From: Sphingopyxis bauzanensis
Lineage (GTDB): Bacteria > Pseudomonadota > Alphaproteobacteria > Sphingomonadales > Sphingomonadaceae
Direction of reading: 5' to 3'
Assembly: GCF_002205675.1 (NCBI RefSeq)
Contig: NZ_NISK01000003.1
Location: 372,001-436,000, forward strand
DNA length: 64,000 nt
Shown here: in pieces, positions 7,676 to 13,773 of the stretch
How positions within the stretch are numbered: position 1 is the first letter of the stretch
Layout: every line of letters begins with the position of its first letter
Made by a program: the position numbers and the translations under genes
The notes under the pieces: generated by a model
What the model saw: only the letters and a program-made list of their open reading frames with translations
The model's database searches: none
What the model was told of the DNA's origin: nothing

Positions 7676-7821
7676 TTGCCCTGCCTCTGGAAGCCGTGGG
7701 CGCGAGCGAGCGCGGCAATGGTCTTGACGTGCCGGTCGAACCGCTCACCTATCCAGCGATAAGCTACGGGCGGCTGCGCAGCGATTGCCGCAAGGATTGC
7801 GTCTCGCTCGTCGGGGGTCAT
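7672..7821 (-). CDS. Small HTH-like phage protein, 49 aa
   Basis: Reads MTPDERDAILAAIAAQPPVAYRWIGERFDRHVKTIAALARAHGFQRQGK. The helix-turn-helix-like pattern (YRWIGERFDRHVKTIAALAR) suggests DNA binding. It overlaps the RusA start by ATGA and begins 2 bases after the stop of the 103-residue gene. The function is inferred only from the predicted fold. Confidence 0.65.
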   Translation of the reverse strand: MTPDERDAILAAIAAQPPVAYRWIGERFDRHVKTIAALARAHGFQRQGK

Positions 7822-7823
7822 CC

Positions 7824-8135
7824 TCAACGCCATCCCAGCGACCTCCGATAGTAGTCAGGGTGGACGCCACAATCTTTCGAGCGGGCCGCAACAAATGCGT
7901 CGATCTTGCGGCCCAACGTCCCGTCATCCACCAGAGGGTTGCTGTTGTACGGACCGGCGCCAGTGTCCTTTGCCGTGCCGATGCGCCGGGGTGCCGACAT
8001 GCTGCGCTGTATGCGGATGATGTCCCTGTCCGTGATATTGGGACAGATCATGGTGCGCGCCCATTGGCCGACCTTGCGCGGTTCCATGTAGCCCAGCGCG
8101 CGGCGGATCATGTGGTCTGAGCCGTTCGGGATCAT
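7824..8135 (-). CDS. Phage protein of unknown function, 103 aa
   Basis: Basic protein (MIPNGSDHMIRRALGYMEPRKVGQWARTMI...). Its ATG overlaps the methyltransferase stop as ATGA. The middle portion IICPNITDRDIIRIQRSM-like helix and a C-terminal YYRRSLGW are the only features. Not recognised. Confidence 0.7.
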   Translation of the reverse strand: MIPNGSDHMIRRALGYMEPRKVGQWARTMICPNITDRDIIRIQRSMSAPRRIGTAKDTGAGPYNSNPLVDDGTLGRKIDAFVAARSKDCGVHPDYYRRSLGWR

Positions 8136-8788
8136 GCTGCGGACTCCAGAAACAGGTCGCGCTGGCGTTGAGCGTCCTCAATGCGCCGACATGCGATGTC
8201 GAAAAACACGGGGTCAGCCTCAACGCCGACGAAGTCGCGACCCATCTGGACGGCGGCGACGCCGGTGGTTCCCGATCCAAGGAAGGGGTCAAGGATTGTG
8301 GCGGACGGCTTGGGAAGCTGGTCGATTGACCACTTCATCACCTCGACGGCCTTTTGCGTCGGGTGTTCTTTCCCGTCCTGAAGGGCTTTCGCGCGGTGGT
8401 AGTTTATGCGGCGGATCGCGCCGTCAAAATTGCACCAAGCCAGTTCCGCGTCGGCAAGCGAGAAGCCCTCTTGCCCCTTGTCCCAGATGAGCCATTTGCC
8501 CATATGATTTGCGGGCAGGCGGTCGGTGAAATAGTTGCCGCCCCAAATGATTTGGTATCGAGCAGCGGCCAGAACGGCTGCAAAGCAGGACGCATCGGGG
8601 CGCTCTTTGTCCCAACCGGATTGCGGGTAGTCTTTCCAGCCCCACTGTTCGCTCTTGCGGTCCCGCGCGGCGTTGATCCCATAAGGCGGGTCAGTCACGA
8701 CAGCATCGACCTTGCCGAGTGTCGGCAAAATGTCGCGGCAGTCAGAATTGTAGAGCGTAGCCCGCCCGATGGTTACAGGCTCGCTCAT
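8132..8788 (-). CDS. Phage DNA methyltransferase (N6-adenine/N4-cytosine, DPPY type)
   Basis: A 218-residue enzyme with catalytic DPPY near residue 35 (VVTDPPYGI) and the SAM-binding FLGSGTTG near residue 175. This order, catalytic motif first, is that of beta-class N6/N4 methyltransferases. No restriction enzyme is adjacent, so it is an orphan enzyme that probably protects phage DNA from host restriction or sets a regulatory mark. The start is the internal MSEPVTIGRATLYN ATG, which overlaps the preceding stop; the longer frame only reads through upstream genes. Confidence 0.9.
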   Translation of the reverse strand: MSEPVTIGRATLYNSDCRDILPTLGKVDAVVTDPPYGINAARDRKSEQWGWKDYPQSGWDKERPDASCFAAVLAAARYQIIWGGNYFTDRLPANHMGKWLIWDKGQEGFSLADAELAWCNFDGAIRRINYHRAKALQDGKEHPTQKAVEVMKWSIDQLPKPSATILDPFLGSGTTGVAAVQMGRDFVGVEADPVFFDIACRRIEDAQRQRDLFLESAA

Positions 8789-8925
8789 GGCCGCAGCACC
8801 TTGGGAACAGGCTTCCCCTGATCGCGGTACATCTGCCGAGCCTTGGCGCGGTAAGCCTCTCTGGGGTCTTTGCGCTGGCTGGAGAGGATGTGGGAGGCTA
8901 TGCGGGTGAGGAAACGCGCGATCAT
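8785..8925 (-). CDS. Small basic phage protein, 46 aa
   Basis: Reads MIARFLTRIASHILSSQRKDPREAYRAKARQMYRDQGKPVPKVLRP: an amphipathic N-terminal helix then a strongly basic tail. ATGA overlaps with both neighbours support it. Possibly a nucleic-acid-binding accessory; not recognised. Confidence 0.65.
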   Translation of the reverse strand: MIARFLTRIASHILSSQRKDPREAYRAKARQMYRDQGKPVPKVLRP

Positions 8926-9053
8926 GATTGACGCTCCACGCCAAGCTGGCAGAGAACGCACCAGACCAAGTGGAAGGTCGCGCGGTCGATCTCGCCCACG
9001 AACATAAAGACCAGCGAAAGGATCATGTTGAGGACTAGCAGGATGCGCCACAT
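8922..9053 (-). CDS. Small membrane protein, 43 aa
   Basis: Starts MWRILLVLNMILSLVFMFVGEID: one clear membrane helix, followed by a Cys-containing hydrophobic stretch (VWCVLCQLG). Start shares bases with the upstream stop (TGATG) and stop overlaps the next start (ATGA). Too short for routine gene calling; function unknown. Confidence 0.6.
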   Translation of the reverse strand: MWRILLVLNMILSLVFMFVGEIDRATFHLVWCVLCQLGVERQS

Positions 9054-9343
9054 CAGCCCTGCTCCCCACGAAGTATCCGCGCCATCTTACGAACGCCGTG
9101 CGCTGCCTTGGGTGTCTCCACAGATAGCGCCCGTTCAATGCGATTGCGCGCAGTCTCTAGAGCGTCGGAGCAGCGGGTGTGGGCTTCCCTCGCGTTCCAT
9201 GCGGCAAGATGTTCAAAGCCAACCGCGTCATAGGCGCGCTCGGTTTCAGCGTCCGCCGCTTCCACCTTCCCCTTCATCGCCAGATAAACGAGCGCGCCGA
9301 CAGTGATGCCGCCTATACCTGCGGCTGCGATAAGGTCGATCAT
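9053..9343 (-). CDS. Membrane-anchored helical phage protein, 96 aa
   Basis: An N-terminal membrane helix (MIDLIAAAGIGGITVGALVYLAM) is followed by a long charged helix rich in Ala, Glu and Arg. This is the general layout of inner-membrane spanins, but its place in the early operon makes that only a possibility. GGGAGA lies 7-8 bases before the ATG at 9343, and the ATG overlaps the upstream stop. Confidence 0.7.
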   Translation of the reverse strand: MIDLIAAAGIGGITVGALVYLAMKGKVEAADAETERAYDAVGFEHLAAWNAREAHTRCSDALETARNRIERALSVETPKAAHGVRKMARILRGEQG

Positions 9344-9579
9344 GGGACGTCTCCCGATTTGTGCGGCGGGAGAGGTTCGGGCAGGACAATCGGCGCCCAA
9401 TAGAGCGCGTCGGGATGCTCAACGGCCCGTCCCTCGTGGACGGTGTCCTCATGCCACCACCAGTAGCCTCGCGTGGTGCCGTGTTGCGCTTGCCAGCCGG
9501 TGACGAATACGCGGTACAGTTCGGGCGCGGTGTCGAGCGTCTGCCATTGCAGAAGGTCGCTGTGGATTGGGCTGCTCAT
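9340..9579 (-). CDS. DUF551-like phage protein, 79 aa
   Basis: Contains WQTLDTAPELYRVFVTG and later HPDALYWAPI, the pattern of small phage proteins of the DUF551 type (W...TAP..RVLV..., ...W.P). These are common in temperate phage early regions with no assigned function. ATGA overlaps at both ends. Confidence 0.7.
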   Translation of the reverse strand: MSSPIHSDLLQWQTLDTAPELYRVFVTGWQAQHGTTRGYWWWHEDTVHEGRAVEHPDALYWAPIVLPEPLPPHKSGDVP

Positions 9580-9764
9580 GCTGCCCTCCCCGCTTGACGA
9601 AGGCGGCGGGCAATCTCGCGAGCGCCTTGGTGGGGCATGTATTTCGAGCGCGGACCCTTGGGGCGGCGGACCATGCTATCAGTGGGATAGGGCGCCGCCG
9701 AAGCGGGCGCGGCGATCATCGAGGATGCCGCAATAGCAATGGCGGCGGCGGTCAAAGTTCTCAT
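9576..9764 (-). CDS. Small exported protein with signal peptide, 62 aa
   Basis: MRTLTAAAIAIAASSMIAAPASAA is a textbook Sec signal peptide with an AxA cleavage site, leaving a ~38-residue basic mature peptide (RRPKGPRSKYMPHQGAREIARRLRQAGRAA). An exported basic peptide in the early operon could act in the periplasm, for example in superinfection exclusion (speculative). ATGA overlaps with both neighbours. Confidence 0.68.
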   Translation of the reverse strand: MRTLTAAAIAIAASSMIAAPASAAPYPTDSMVRRPKGPRSKYMPHQGAREIARRLRQAGRAA

Positions 9765-10240
9765 GCTGCGCGATCCTTACGAATGGCGATGCAACGGGCC
9801 TTGAGGCTCGCCAGTGCTTCCATCGCTGCATCAATCTCAGGCTCGCACTGGAGAGCCTCGCAATCGGTGATGAACTTGCCGCCCGGTGATGCGTCGGCGG
9901 TCACGACAGCCAGCTTGTGAACAGCACCAGCCGTGCTAGGCAGGGCGTCGGTGTCGCACTTGGCTACGATGGGGACGCTGCGGCGGTCGAAGTGACCAAG
10001 CAGGCTTTCCAGCGCCAGCGGATCGACGGCGAGCAGGTTGAACAGCGTATGTGCCGACAGCTTGCCGTTGCGGTTGCGCGCATTGCCAACGGTTGCCGAG
10101 CTGCACCCGATGACATCGGCCAAGTCCTGATCGGTCGCGCCGGTTGACGATTGGACCCGACGCACCGCGCCCGACGCGAGATCCTCAAAAAGACTTTGGG
10201 TAAGCAGGGGCGAATTGCCCAGCCTATTTTTGACAGACAC
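9761..10240 (-). CDS. Phage regulator with helix-turn-helix, 159 aa
   Basis: The HTH reads TDQDLADVIGCSSATVGNARNRNGKLS; a longer C-terminal part carries mixed helices. Three in-frame starts exist (GTG 10297, ATG 10258, GTG 10240). The last is preferred because GGAGA lies 6 bases before it and it minimises overlap with the upstream gene. Probably a transcriptional regulator or CII-like protein of the early region (inference). Confidence 0.7.
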   Translation of the reverse strand: MSVKNRLGNSPLLTQSLFEDLASGAVRRVQSSTGATDQDLADVIGCSSATVGNARNRNGKLSAHTLFNLLAVDPLALESLLGHFDRRSVPIVAKCDTDALPSTAGAVHKLAVVTADASPGGKFITDCEALQCEPEIDAAMEALASLKARCIAIRKDRAA

Positions 10241-10535
10241 GGCTAGTTCTCCCAGCATGGAAAGGACGAAAATCGATGAAGTGAAAGGGTTCGACACCCC
10301 CGTTGATCCCGATGAGTGCGATAAGGCCCGGTTGATCGGGGAAATCGTCCGCGAGTTCGTGATAGGTCTCGGCGACGATCAGGCGATGACGCACGATTGC
10401 CTTGTCAGGATTACCGGGGAGAGCAGTGGACGCCCTCCCCGGCGCTCGACCCAGCGAGCGACTCTCGACGCCGAGATCGGGGGGGATGATCTCGGCATCG
10501 TCCCGGTTCACGGGAATGTGGTTGCGGGCGGTCAT
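10224..10535 (-). CDS. Possible phage protein, 103 aa
   Basis: An acceptable composition (MTARNHIPVNRDDAEIIPP..., then IVRHRLIVAETYHELADDFPDQPGLIALI) and the direction of the operon favour it. It lacks a visible ribosome site and overlaps the next gene by 17 bases. Not recognised; could be a chance frame. Confidence 0.45.
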   Translation of the reverse strand: MTARNHIPVNRDDAEIIPPDLGVESRSLGRAPGRASTALPGNPDKAIVRHRLIVAETYHELADDFPDQPGLIALIGINGGVEPFHFIDFRPFHAGRTSRVCQK

Positions 10536-10615
10536 GCGGTAAGCAGGGACGCATTGACGCGCCCCTGCCCTCCGTTCATCGTGCAGTCGTCGAAAACAGC
10601 ACGAAAGGATTTCTT

Positions 10616-10807
10616 ATGGCCGACCAGAGCGTCAGGATTACCGACCTTCCAACTGCCGGAAGCGCGGAAGATGTCGCGTTCCGACTGTGGCAGCAAATTC
10701 GCTACGTCCACAAGCAACCGGGGAACGTCCAAGGCGAGCTTGAGCTTTATGCCCAATGCCTCAACGCCACCAAGAGCAGGAAGATTGACGCCAGCCAATT
10801 TACTTGA
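10616..10807 (+). CDS. Lone rightward phage gene inside the leftward arm, 63 aa
   Basis: Reads MADQSVRITDLPTAGSAEDVAFRLWQQIRYVHKQ...LYAQCLNATK, resembling small phage proteins with an RITDLP...LYAQCL pattern. AAGGA stands 6 bases before the ATG. It runs opposite to its neighbours and its end overlaps the end of the 10800-10973 gene by 8 bases. That suggests an independently expressed moron-type gene. A possible -35 TTGACG (10554) is followed by only a poor -10. Confidence 0.68.
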   Translation: MADQSVRITDLPTAGSAEDVAFRLWQQIRYVHKQPGNVQGELELYAQCLNATKSRKIDASQFT

Positions 10808-10973
10808 CGCCAGCCCGGTCCAGCGCCGCGTTGATCTGATCGCGCGGCGTCTGGCCCGTCACGAAGGCAAAGAACGCCTCGGCGCGCTCGACAATGGACG
10901 AAGTGTCCGCATTGATCGTGTTGGCGAGGTTCAGACAGGCAAGCGCGAGGTCGCGCTCCTCAGGCGTATGCAT
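10800..10973 (-). CDS. Small phage protein, 57 aa
   Basis: Starts MHTPEERDLALACLNLANTINAD and continues as helices (VERAEAFFAFVTGQ, RDQINAALDRAGVK). AAGGAG lies 9 bases before this ATG, so it is preferred over the start 16 codons upstream. A small soluble helical protein, second gene of the leftward operon; not recognised. Confidence 0.72.
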   Translation of the reverse strand: MHTPEERDLALACLNLANTINADTSSIVERAEAFFAFVTGQTPRDQINAALDRAGVK

Positions 10974-11023
10974 GGGATAATCTCCTTCATTGATGGTGTG
11001 TTGTTCGCCCCCCTGTTTCATTG

Positions 11024-11239
11024 TCAGGCTGCGATCCGACCGGGGTTGACCGGTAGGGCGTCAAAATCCGCTGCCGTGATGCGCTGGCCCTTGCTGGCGA
11101 GACTCTCGATTATGCGGAGCTGCCACTCGAAAGGAACCTTGCGGTTCGGTTGCCGCCATTTGCGGCGGGCTTCCGCCTCCGCTCCGAGGGCCTCGGCTTC
11201 GCTGTCAACAACGAGCCACGTAAGATGTTTGCTGTCCAT
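11024..11239 (-). CDS. First gene of leftward operon, possible Cro-like protein, 71 aa
   Basis: Its ATG lies 6 bases after the -10 of the leftward promoter, so the mRNA would start at or next to the start codon (leaderless). The stretch EALGAEAEARRKWRQPNRKVPFEWQLRIIESL is compatible with a Cro/YdaS-type helix-turn-helix (ALG...KW..RKVP.EWQ..I), and a Cro-like repressor is expected opposite the lysogeny repressor. That assignment is tentative. Confidence 0.6.
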   Translation of the reverse strand: MDSKHLTWLVVDSEAEALGAEAEARRKWRQPNRKVPFEWQLRIIESLASKGQRITAADFDALPVNPGRIAA

Positions 11240-11245
11240 TCGGGG

Positions 11246-11287
11246 ATGATGGGACAGATTGTCCCCTTAGTCAAGGACAACGTGTCG
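11246..11287 (-). promoter_or_regulatory. Leftward promoter PL with two repressor operators
   Basis: On the minus strand: -35 TTGACT (11269-11274), 17-bp spacer, -10 CATCAT (11246-11251). A perfect palindrome GGGACAGATTGTCCC (11251-11265) covers the spacer and -10. A second, GACAACGTGTC (11276-11286), lies just upstream of the -35. Operator centres are 23 bp apart, two helical turns, which suits cooperative repressor binding. Repression of the left arm by the 11324-11608 protein is inferred. Confidence 0.8.
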
Positions 11288-11323
11288 CGGGATTCATTTT
11301 CTCCCCGCTGGCATAATAGGAGC

Positions 11324-11608
11324 ATGTCGACCTGGTTGGATGAAGCGCAGTTCAACGATGAACTATGCGCCCGTGTGCAAAGGCTCCGCATTGAGCGCGA
11401 GTGGACCCAGCAGCAAATGGCGGCGGCGATTGGCCTGCCGCACGAACGCTATAAGAAGTATGAAACGCGTTCACCCATGCCCGCTTACCTTCTGCCCCGG
11501 TTTGCGCAGATGGTGGATCGATCGGTGACGTATCTCGTGACCGGGAAAGACGATAATTTTGTGAGAAAACCTCGCAACCTAATCCGCGCCACCGGCACAG
11601 ACGGATAA
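11324..11608 (+). CDS. Phage lysogeny repressor, XRE family
   Basis: A 94-residue protein with an N-terminal XRE helix-turn-helix (RLRIEREWTQQQMAAAIGLPHERYKKYETRSPMP) and a short C-terminal tail, without a LexA-like self-cleaving domain. It lies alone between two operator pairs and faces the Cro-like gene, so it is the likely CI-type repressor of both arms. AGGAG is only one base from the ATG, an odd spacing. A strong hairpin terminator follows (11633-11654). Having no protease domain, induction must use another route such as an antirepressor or degradation. Confidence 0.85.
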   Translation: MSTWLDEAQFNDELCARVQRLRIEREWTQQQMAAAIGLPHERYKKYETRSPMPAYLLPRFAQMVDRSVTYLVTGKDDNFVRKPRNLIRATGTDG

Positions 11609-11632
11609 TTCTAATAGCGATGACAACACATT

Positions 11633-11654
11633 AGCCTGCTTTTGCGGGCTTTTT
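11633..11654 (+). terminator. Intrinsic terminator after the repressor
   Basis: A 7-bp stem AGCCTGC / GCGGGCT with TTTT loop, followed by TTTT. It separates the repressor transcript from the rightward promoter about 30 bp further on. Confidence 0.8.
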
Positions 11655-11669
11655 CGCGCGCGCATTAAA

Positions 11670-11712
11670 GGGACAGATTGTCCTTGACAGGCGGGACAAC
11701 CTGTCCCATTAT
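11670..11712 (+). promoter_or_regulatory. Rightward promoter PR with two repressor operators
   Basis: -35 TTGACA (11684-11689), 17-bp spacer, -10 CATTAT (11707-11712). Operator GGGACAGATTGTCC (11670-11683) abuts the -35 and perfect palindrome GGGACAACCTGTCCC (11693-11707) fills the spacer. Operator centres are again 23 bp apart. The layout mirrors PL, so one repressor can silence both arms. The first gene (11768) follows after a short leader. Confidence 0.83.
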
Positions 11713-11767
11713 CCCTCCATCAACGAAGCAACCGGGTCACACCCCGGACAGCCGGAATGGAGTAGAT

Positions 11768-11953
11768 ATGCAGACCGAGACCTACATCCCGAACCATTAT
11801 ACGACCTGCGAAGAATATCGCGGCTTTGTGATCGCCCTTTTCCAAGGCTCGTATCGCGGATTTCGCGGACGCTTCGAAATTGGCAGCGGAAACACTCGCG
11901 TTGCTGTTCGCCGGTTAATCGACGCATCGTTCGCCAATGGCGGTGCAGCGTGA
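11768..11953 (+). CDS. First gene of rightward operon, 61 aa
   Basis: Reads MQTETYIPNHYTTCEEYRGFVIALFQGSYRGFRGRFEIGSG...; GGAG sits 5 bases before the ATG. Aromatic-rich beta-type sequence. The longer upstream frame would begin inside the promoter, so it is rejected. Not recognised. Confidence 0.72.
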   Translation: MQTETYIPNHYTTCEEYRGFVIALFQGSYRGFRGRFEIGSGNTRVAVRRLIDASFANGGAA

Positions 11954-12156
11954 GCGCCGCAAAGTGCCGGTGCGAACCGGGCGACATCTTTCAATGCGTG
12001 GCCTGTGCCGAAGCGACGAGCAACCCGCTGCTGGAAGCCGCGATTTGGGCAGCCGACAACTACGAGAACATCAACATAAATCACGTTGATTATCGGGTCG
12101 AGGTCAAGCGCCGCATGGATGACGCCATCGCCAAATCGACTGGCGGTGCAGCATGA
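11950..12156 (+). CDS. Small cysteine-containing phage protein, 68 aa
   Basis: GTG start overlapping the upstream stop (GTGA). Begins MSAAKCRCEPGDIFQCVACAEA with CxC and CxxC pairs that could bind zinc, then a helical part (LLEAAIWAADNYENI). Not recognised. Confidence 0.65.
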   Translation: MSAAKCRCEPGDIFQCVACAEATSNPLLEAAIWAADNYENININHVDYRVEVKRRMDDAIAKSTGGAA

Positions 12157-12371
12157 ATAACGACACCCCCGCTTTTCCGGCCTGCAATGAGGCGAACGTC
12201 AACGGCACGATGGGCATGTCCCTGCGCGACTGGTTCGCCGGTCAAGCGATCGCCGGAATTTGCGCAGCTTCGATTGGTCGCATGCTCGATGGCTCAAACG
12301 AGTCCACACTCGCTTACGGAGCCTATGTCGTCGCAGACGAAATGCTAGCCGCGCGGGAGCAGGTCAAGTGA
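12153..12371 (+). CDS. Small phage protein, 72 aa
   Basis: Contains GMSLRDWFAGQAIAG...AYVVADEMLAARE, a pattern shared by many small proteins of alpha- and betaproteobacterial prophages (MSLRDWFAGQ...ADAMLAER). Role unknown. ATGA overlap with the upstream gene. Confidence 0.75.
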   Translation: MNNDTPAFPACNEANVNGTMGMSLRDWFAGQAIAGICAASIGRMLDGSNESTLAYGAYVVADEMLAAREQVK

Positions 12372-12592
12372 ACCGCCCCGCTCTCAACATCACCCCCACC
12401 CTCCGCGCTGCCCACACGGCACACGTCCACGCTGTCAGCCGCAGTCTCGCTTACGATAGAGCGCGCATGTCGGCTGCATCGCTGCCGTCAGAGGATCGGC
12501 TCGCGCTGGCAATTCACCTGATCGACAATCTCACAGGCGTTGATGACGACGCTCGGAATGAGGCTGTGGACGTGCTCGGGGGGCTGGTCTGA
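12368..12592 (+). CDS. Small phage protein, 74 aa
   Basis: GTG start overlapping the previous stop. Reads MNRPALNITPTLRAAHTAHVHAVSRSLAYDRARMSAASLPSEDRLALAIHLIDNL...; helical, histidine-rich at the start. Not recognised. Confidence 0.62.
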   Translation: MNRPALNITPTLRAAHTAHVHAVSRSLAYDRARMSAASLPSEDRLALAIHLIDNLTGVDDDARNEAVDVLGGLV

Positions 12593-12936
12593 TGGCCGAC
12601 AACCGCACCCTAGCGCAGTTCTTTTTCGAGCATGGTTTCTTCGACTGCTACGCCGAAGCCTTGGCTCGCAATGACGCCAAGCCGTTCGCGGTGCCAGATG
12701 ATCGCGGGATGGAGCTTCTTTGGAAGCGCCACCCCAACGGGATCGACAGCAAAGACTTGGCCGACTTCAACAGCAAGGTCGCACTGGCGGACGCCGCGCC
12801 GGATATGCTCGCGACCCTCGAAAAGTATGCCGACCAGCTTTGCGAAGGCTGGTGCGAGAAGTCTCCTGACTGCGCGAATTTTGACGACTGCGGGGGATGT
12901 GAAGCCCGCCGGATCGCATGGAAGGCATCGCTGTGA
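12592..12936 (+). CDS. Phage protein with C-terminal cysteine cluster, 114 aa
   Basis: N-terminal part LAQFFFEHGFFDCYAEAL, a middle helix (LADAAPDMLATLEKYADQL) and a C-terminal cluster CEGWCEKSPDCANFDDCGGC with six cysteines, likely metal-binding or disulphide-forming. Start overlaps the upstream stop (TGATG). Not recognised. Confidence 0.68.
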   Translation: MADNRTLAQFFFEHGFFDCYAEALARNDAKPFAVPDDRGMELLWKRHPNGIDSKDLADFNSKVALADAAPDMLATLEKYADQLCEGWCEKSPDCANFDDCGGCEARRIAWKASL

Positions 12937-13325
12937 GCGCGATCCTCAACCAGCCGTGGGAAGACGTTGCAGACGACGTGACGGGCGCGATTGAGAAGGC
13001 GGTGCAGCCGCTGCTCAAGAAGGCCGTTGACGACATCTATAGCGGATTACTCGACGCAACGCAGGATTATCTCAAGGACAATCTGGCGTTCAACATCGCG
13101 AGCCGCATCGACTGCGCCGAACGCGAGGCGTCAACTGCCCGCCAGCGCTGCGACGAACTGACCGCCGCCTTGGAAGACATAGCAACAAGCTACCTTGGAG
13201 ACCAGCCCGCAAGCCACCCCGGCACGGAACGCGATTGGGCAATGCTCCACATCGCAGACCTTCGCCGCCGTGCCGCCCGCGCAGCCCTTGGTCGCACCCC
13301 TAATGAGATTGGAGACCCGTCATGA
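12933..13325 (+). CDS. Helical phage protein, 130 aa
   Basis: GTG start in a GTGA overlap (MSAILNQPWEDVADDVTGAIEKAVQPLLKKAVDDIYSG...). Largely helical, with a central coiled-coil-like stretch (CAEREASTARQRCDELTAALEDIA). Not recognised. Confidence 0.68.
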   Translation: MSAILNQPWEDVADDVTGAIEKAVQPLLKKAVDDIYSGLLDATQDYLKDNLAFNIASRIDCAEREASTARQRCDELTAALEDIATSYLGDQPASHPGTERDWAMLHIADLRRRAARAALGRTPNEIGDPS

Positions 13326-13591
13326 TCGACGTCAAAATCGAAACAGGGCTGCCGATCCCTGAGCCGCGCAGCCGAGGCATGAAGCCGAACTATCCGTTCG
13401 CCAACCTTAAAGTCGGAGAAAGCTTCTCTGTACCGATTTCTGGCGAGCGATACGGGACCGGCAACGAAAAAGCTCTGCAGCGGGTCATGTCTGCCGCCGC
13501 CAATTGGAAACGTCGCAACGACACCAAGGCGAAATTCACGACGCGGATTGACCGCGCAGATGGCGTCGTCCGCTGCTGGAGGCTCGCATGA
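13322..13591 (+). CDS. Small phage protein, 89 aa
   Basis: Contains YPFANLKVGESFSVP...LQRVMSAAANWKRRNDTKAKFTTRI, a pattern common in small phage proteins (YPF..M.VGDSF.VP) of unknown function. ATGA overlap at the start. A short antisense frame here is a shadow. Confidence 0.76.
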   Translation: MIDVKIETGLPIPEPRSRGMKPNYPFANLKVGESFSVPISGERYGTGNEKALQRVMSAAANWKRRNDTKAKFTTRIDRADGVVRCWRLA

Positions 13592-13773
13592 GCAGCCGAA
13601 CCGCCCAACTCGCGCGAGTTTATGCCTCCCTCGACGCCGTTCCTCCCATAGATCGCTGGAACGAGCTGACAGCACAAAGCGAGGCTCTTGAACAGCGCAT
13701 GACCGACGTTTTGGAAGCCCACCGTGCTGATTGTCGCGCTCGGTATGGGCGTGATTTTGAAGGGGGTGAATGA
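13588..13773 (+). CDS. Small helical phage protein, 61 aa
   Basis: Reads MSSRTAQLARVYASLDAVPPIDRWNELTAQSEALEQRMTDVLEAHR..., mostly one long helix. ATGA overlaps upstream and downstream. Not recognised. Confidence 0.66.
   Translation: MSSRTAQLARVYASLDAVPPIDRWNELTAQSEALEQRMTDVLEAHRADCRARYGRDFEGGE

Noticed and set aside
10532..10798. 88-codon minus-strand frame opposite the 63-residue gene
   Set aside because: Starts with TTG, no ribosome site and weak composition, while the opposite strand has a good ribosome site and a recognisable small-phage-protein pattern.
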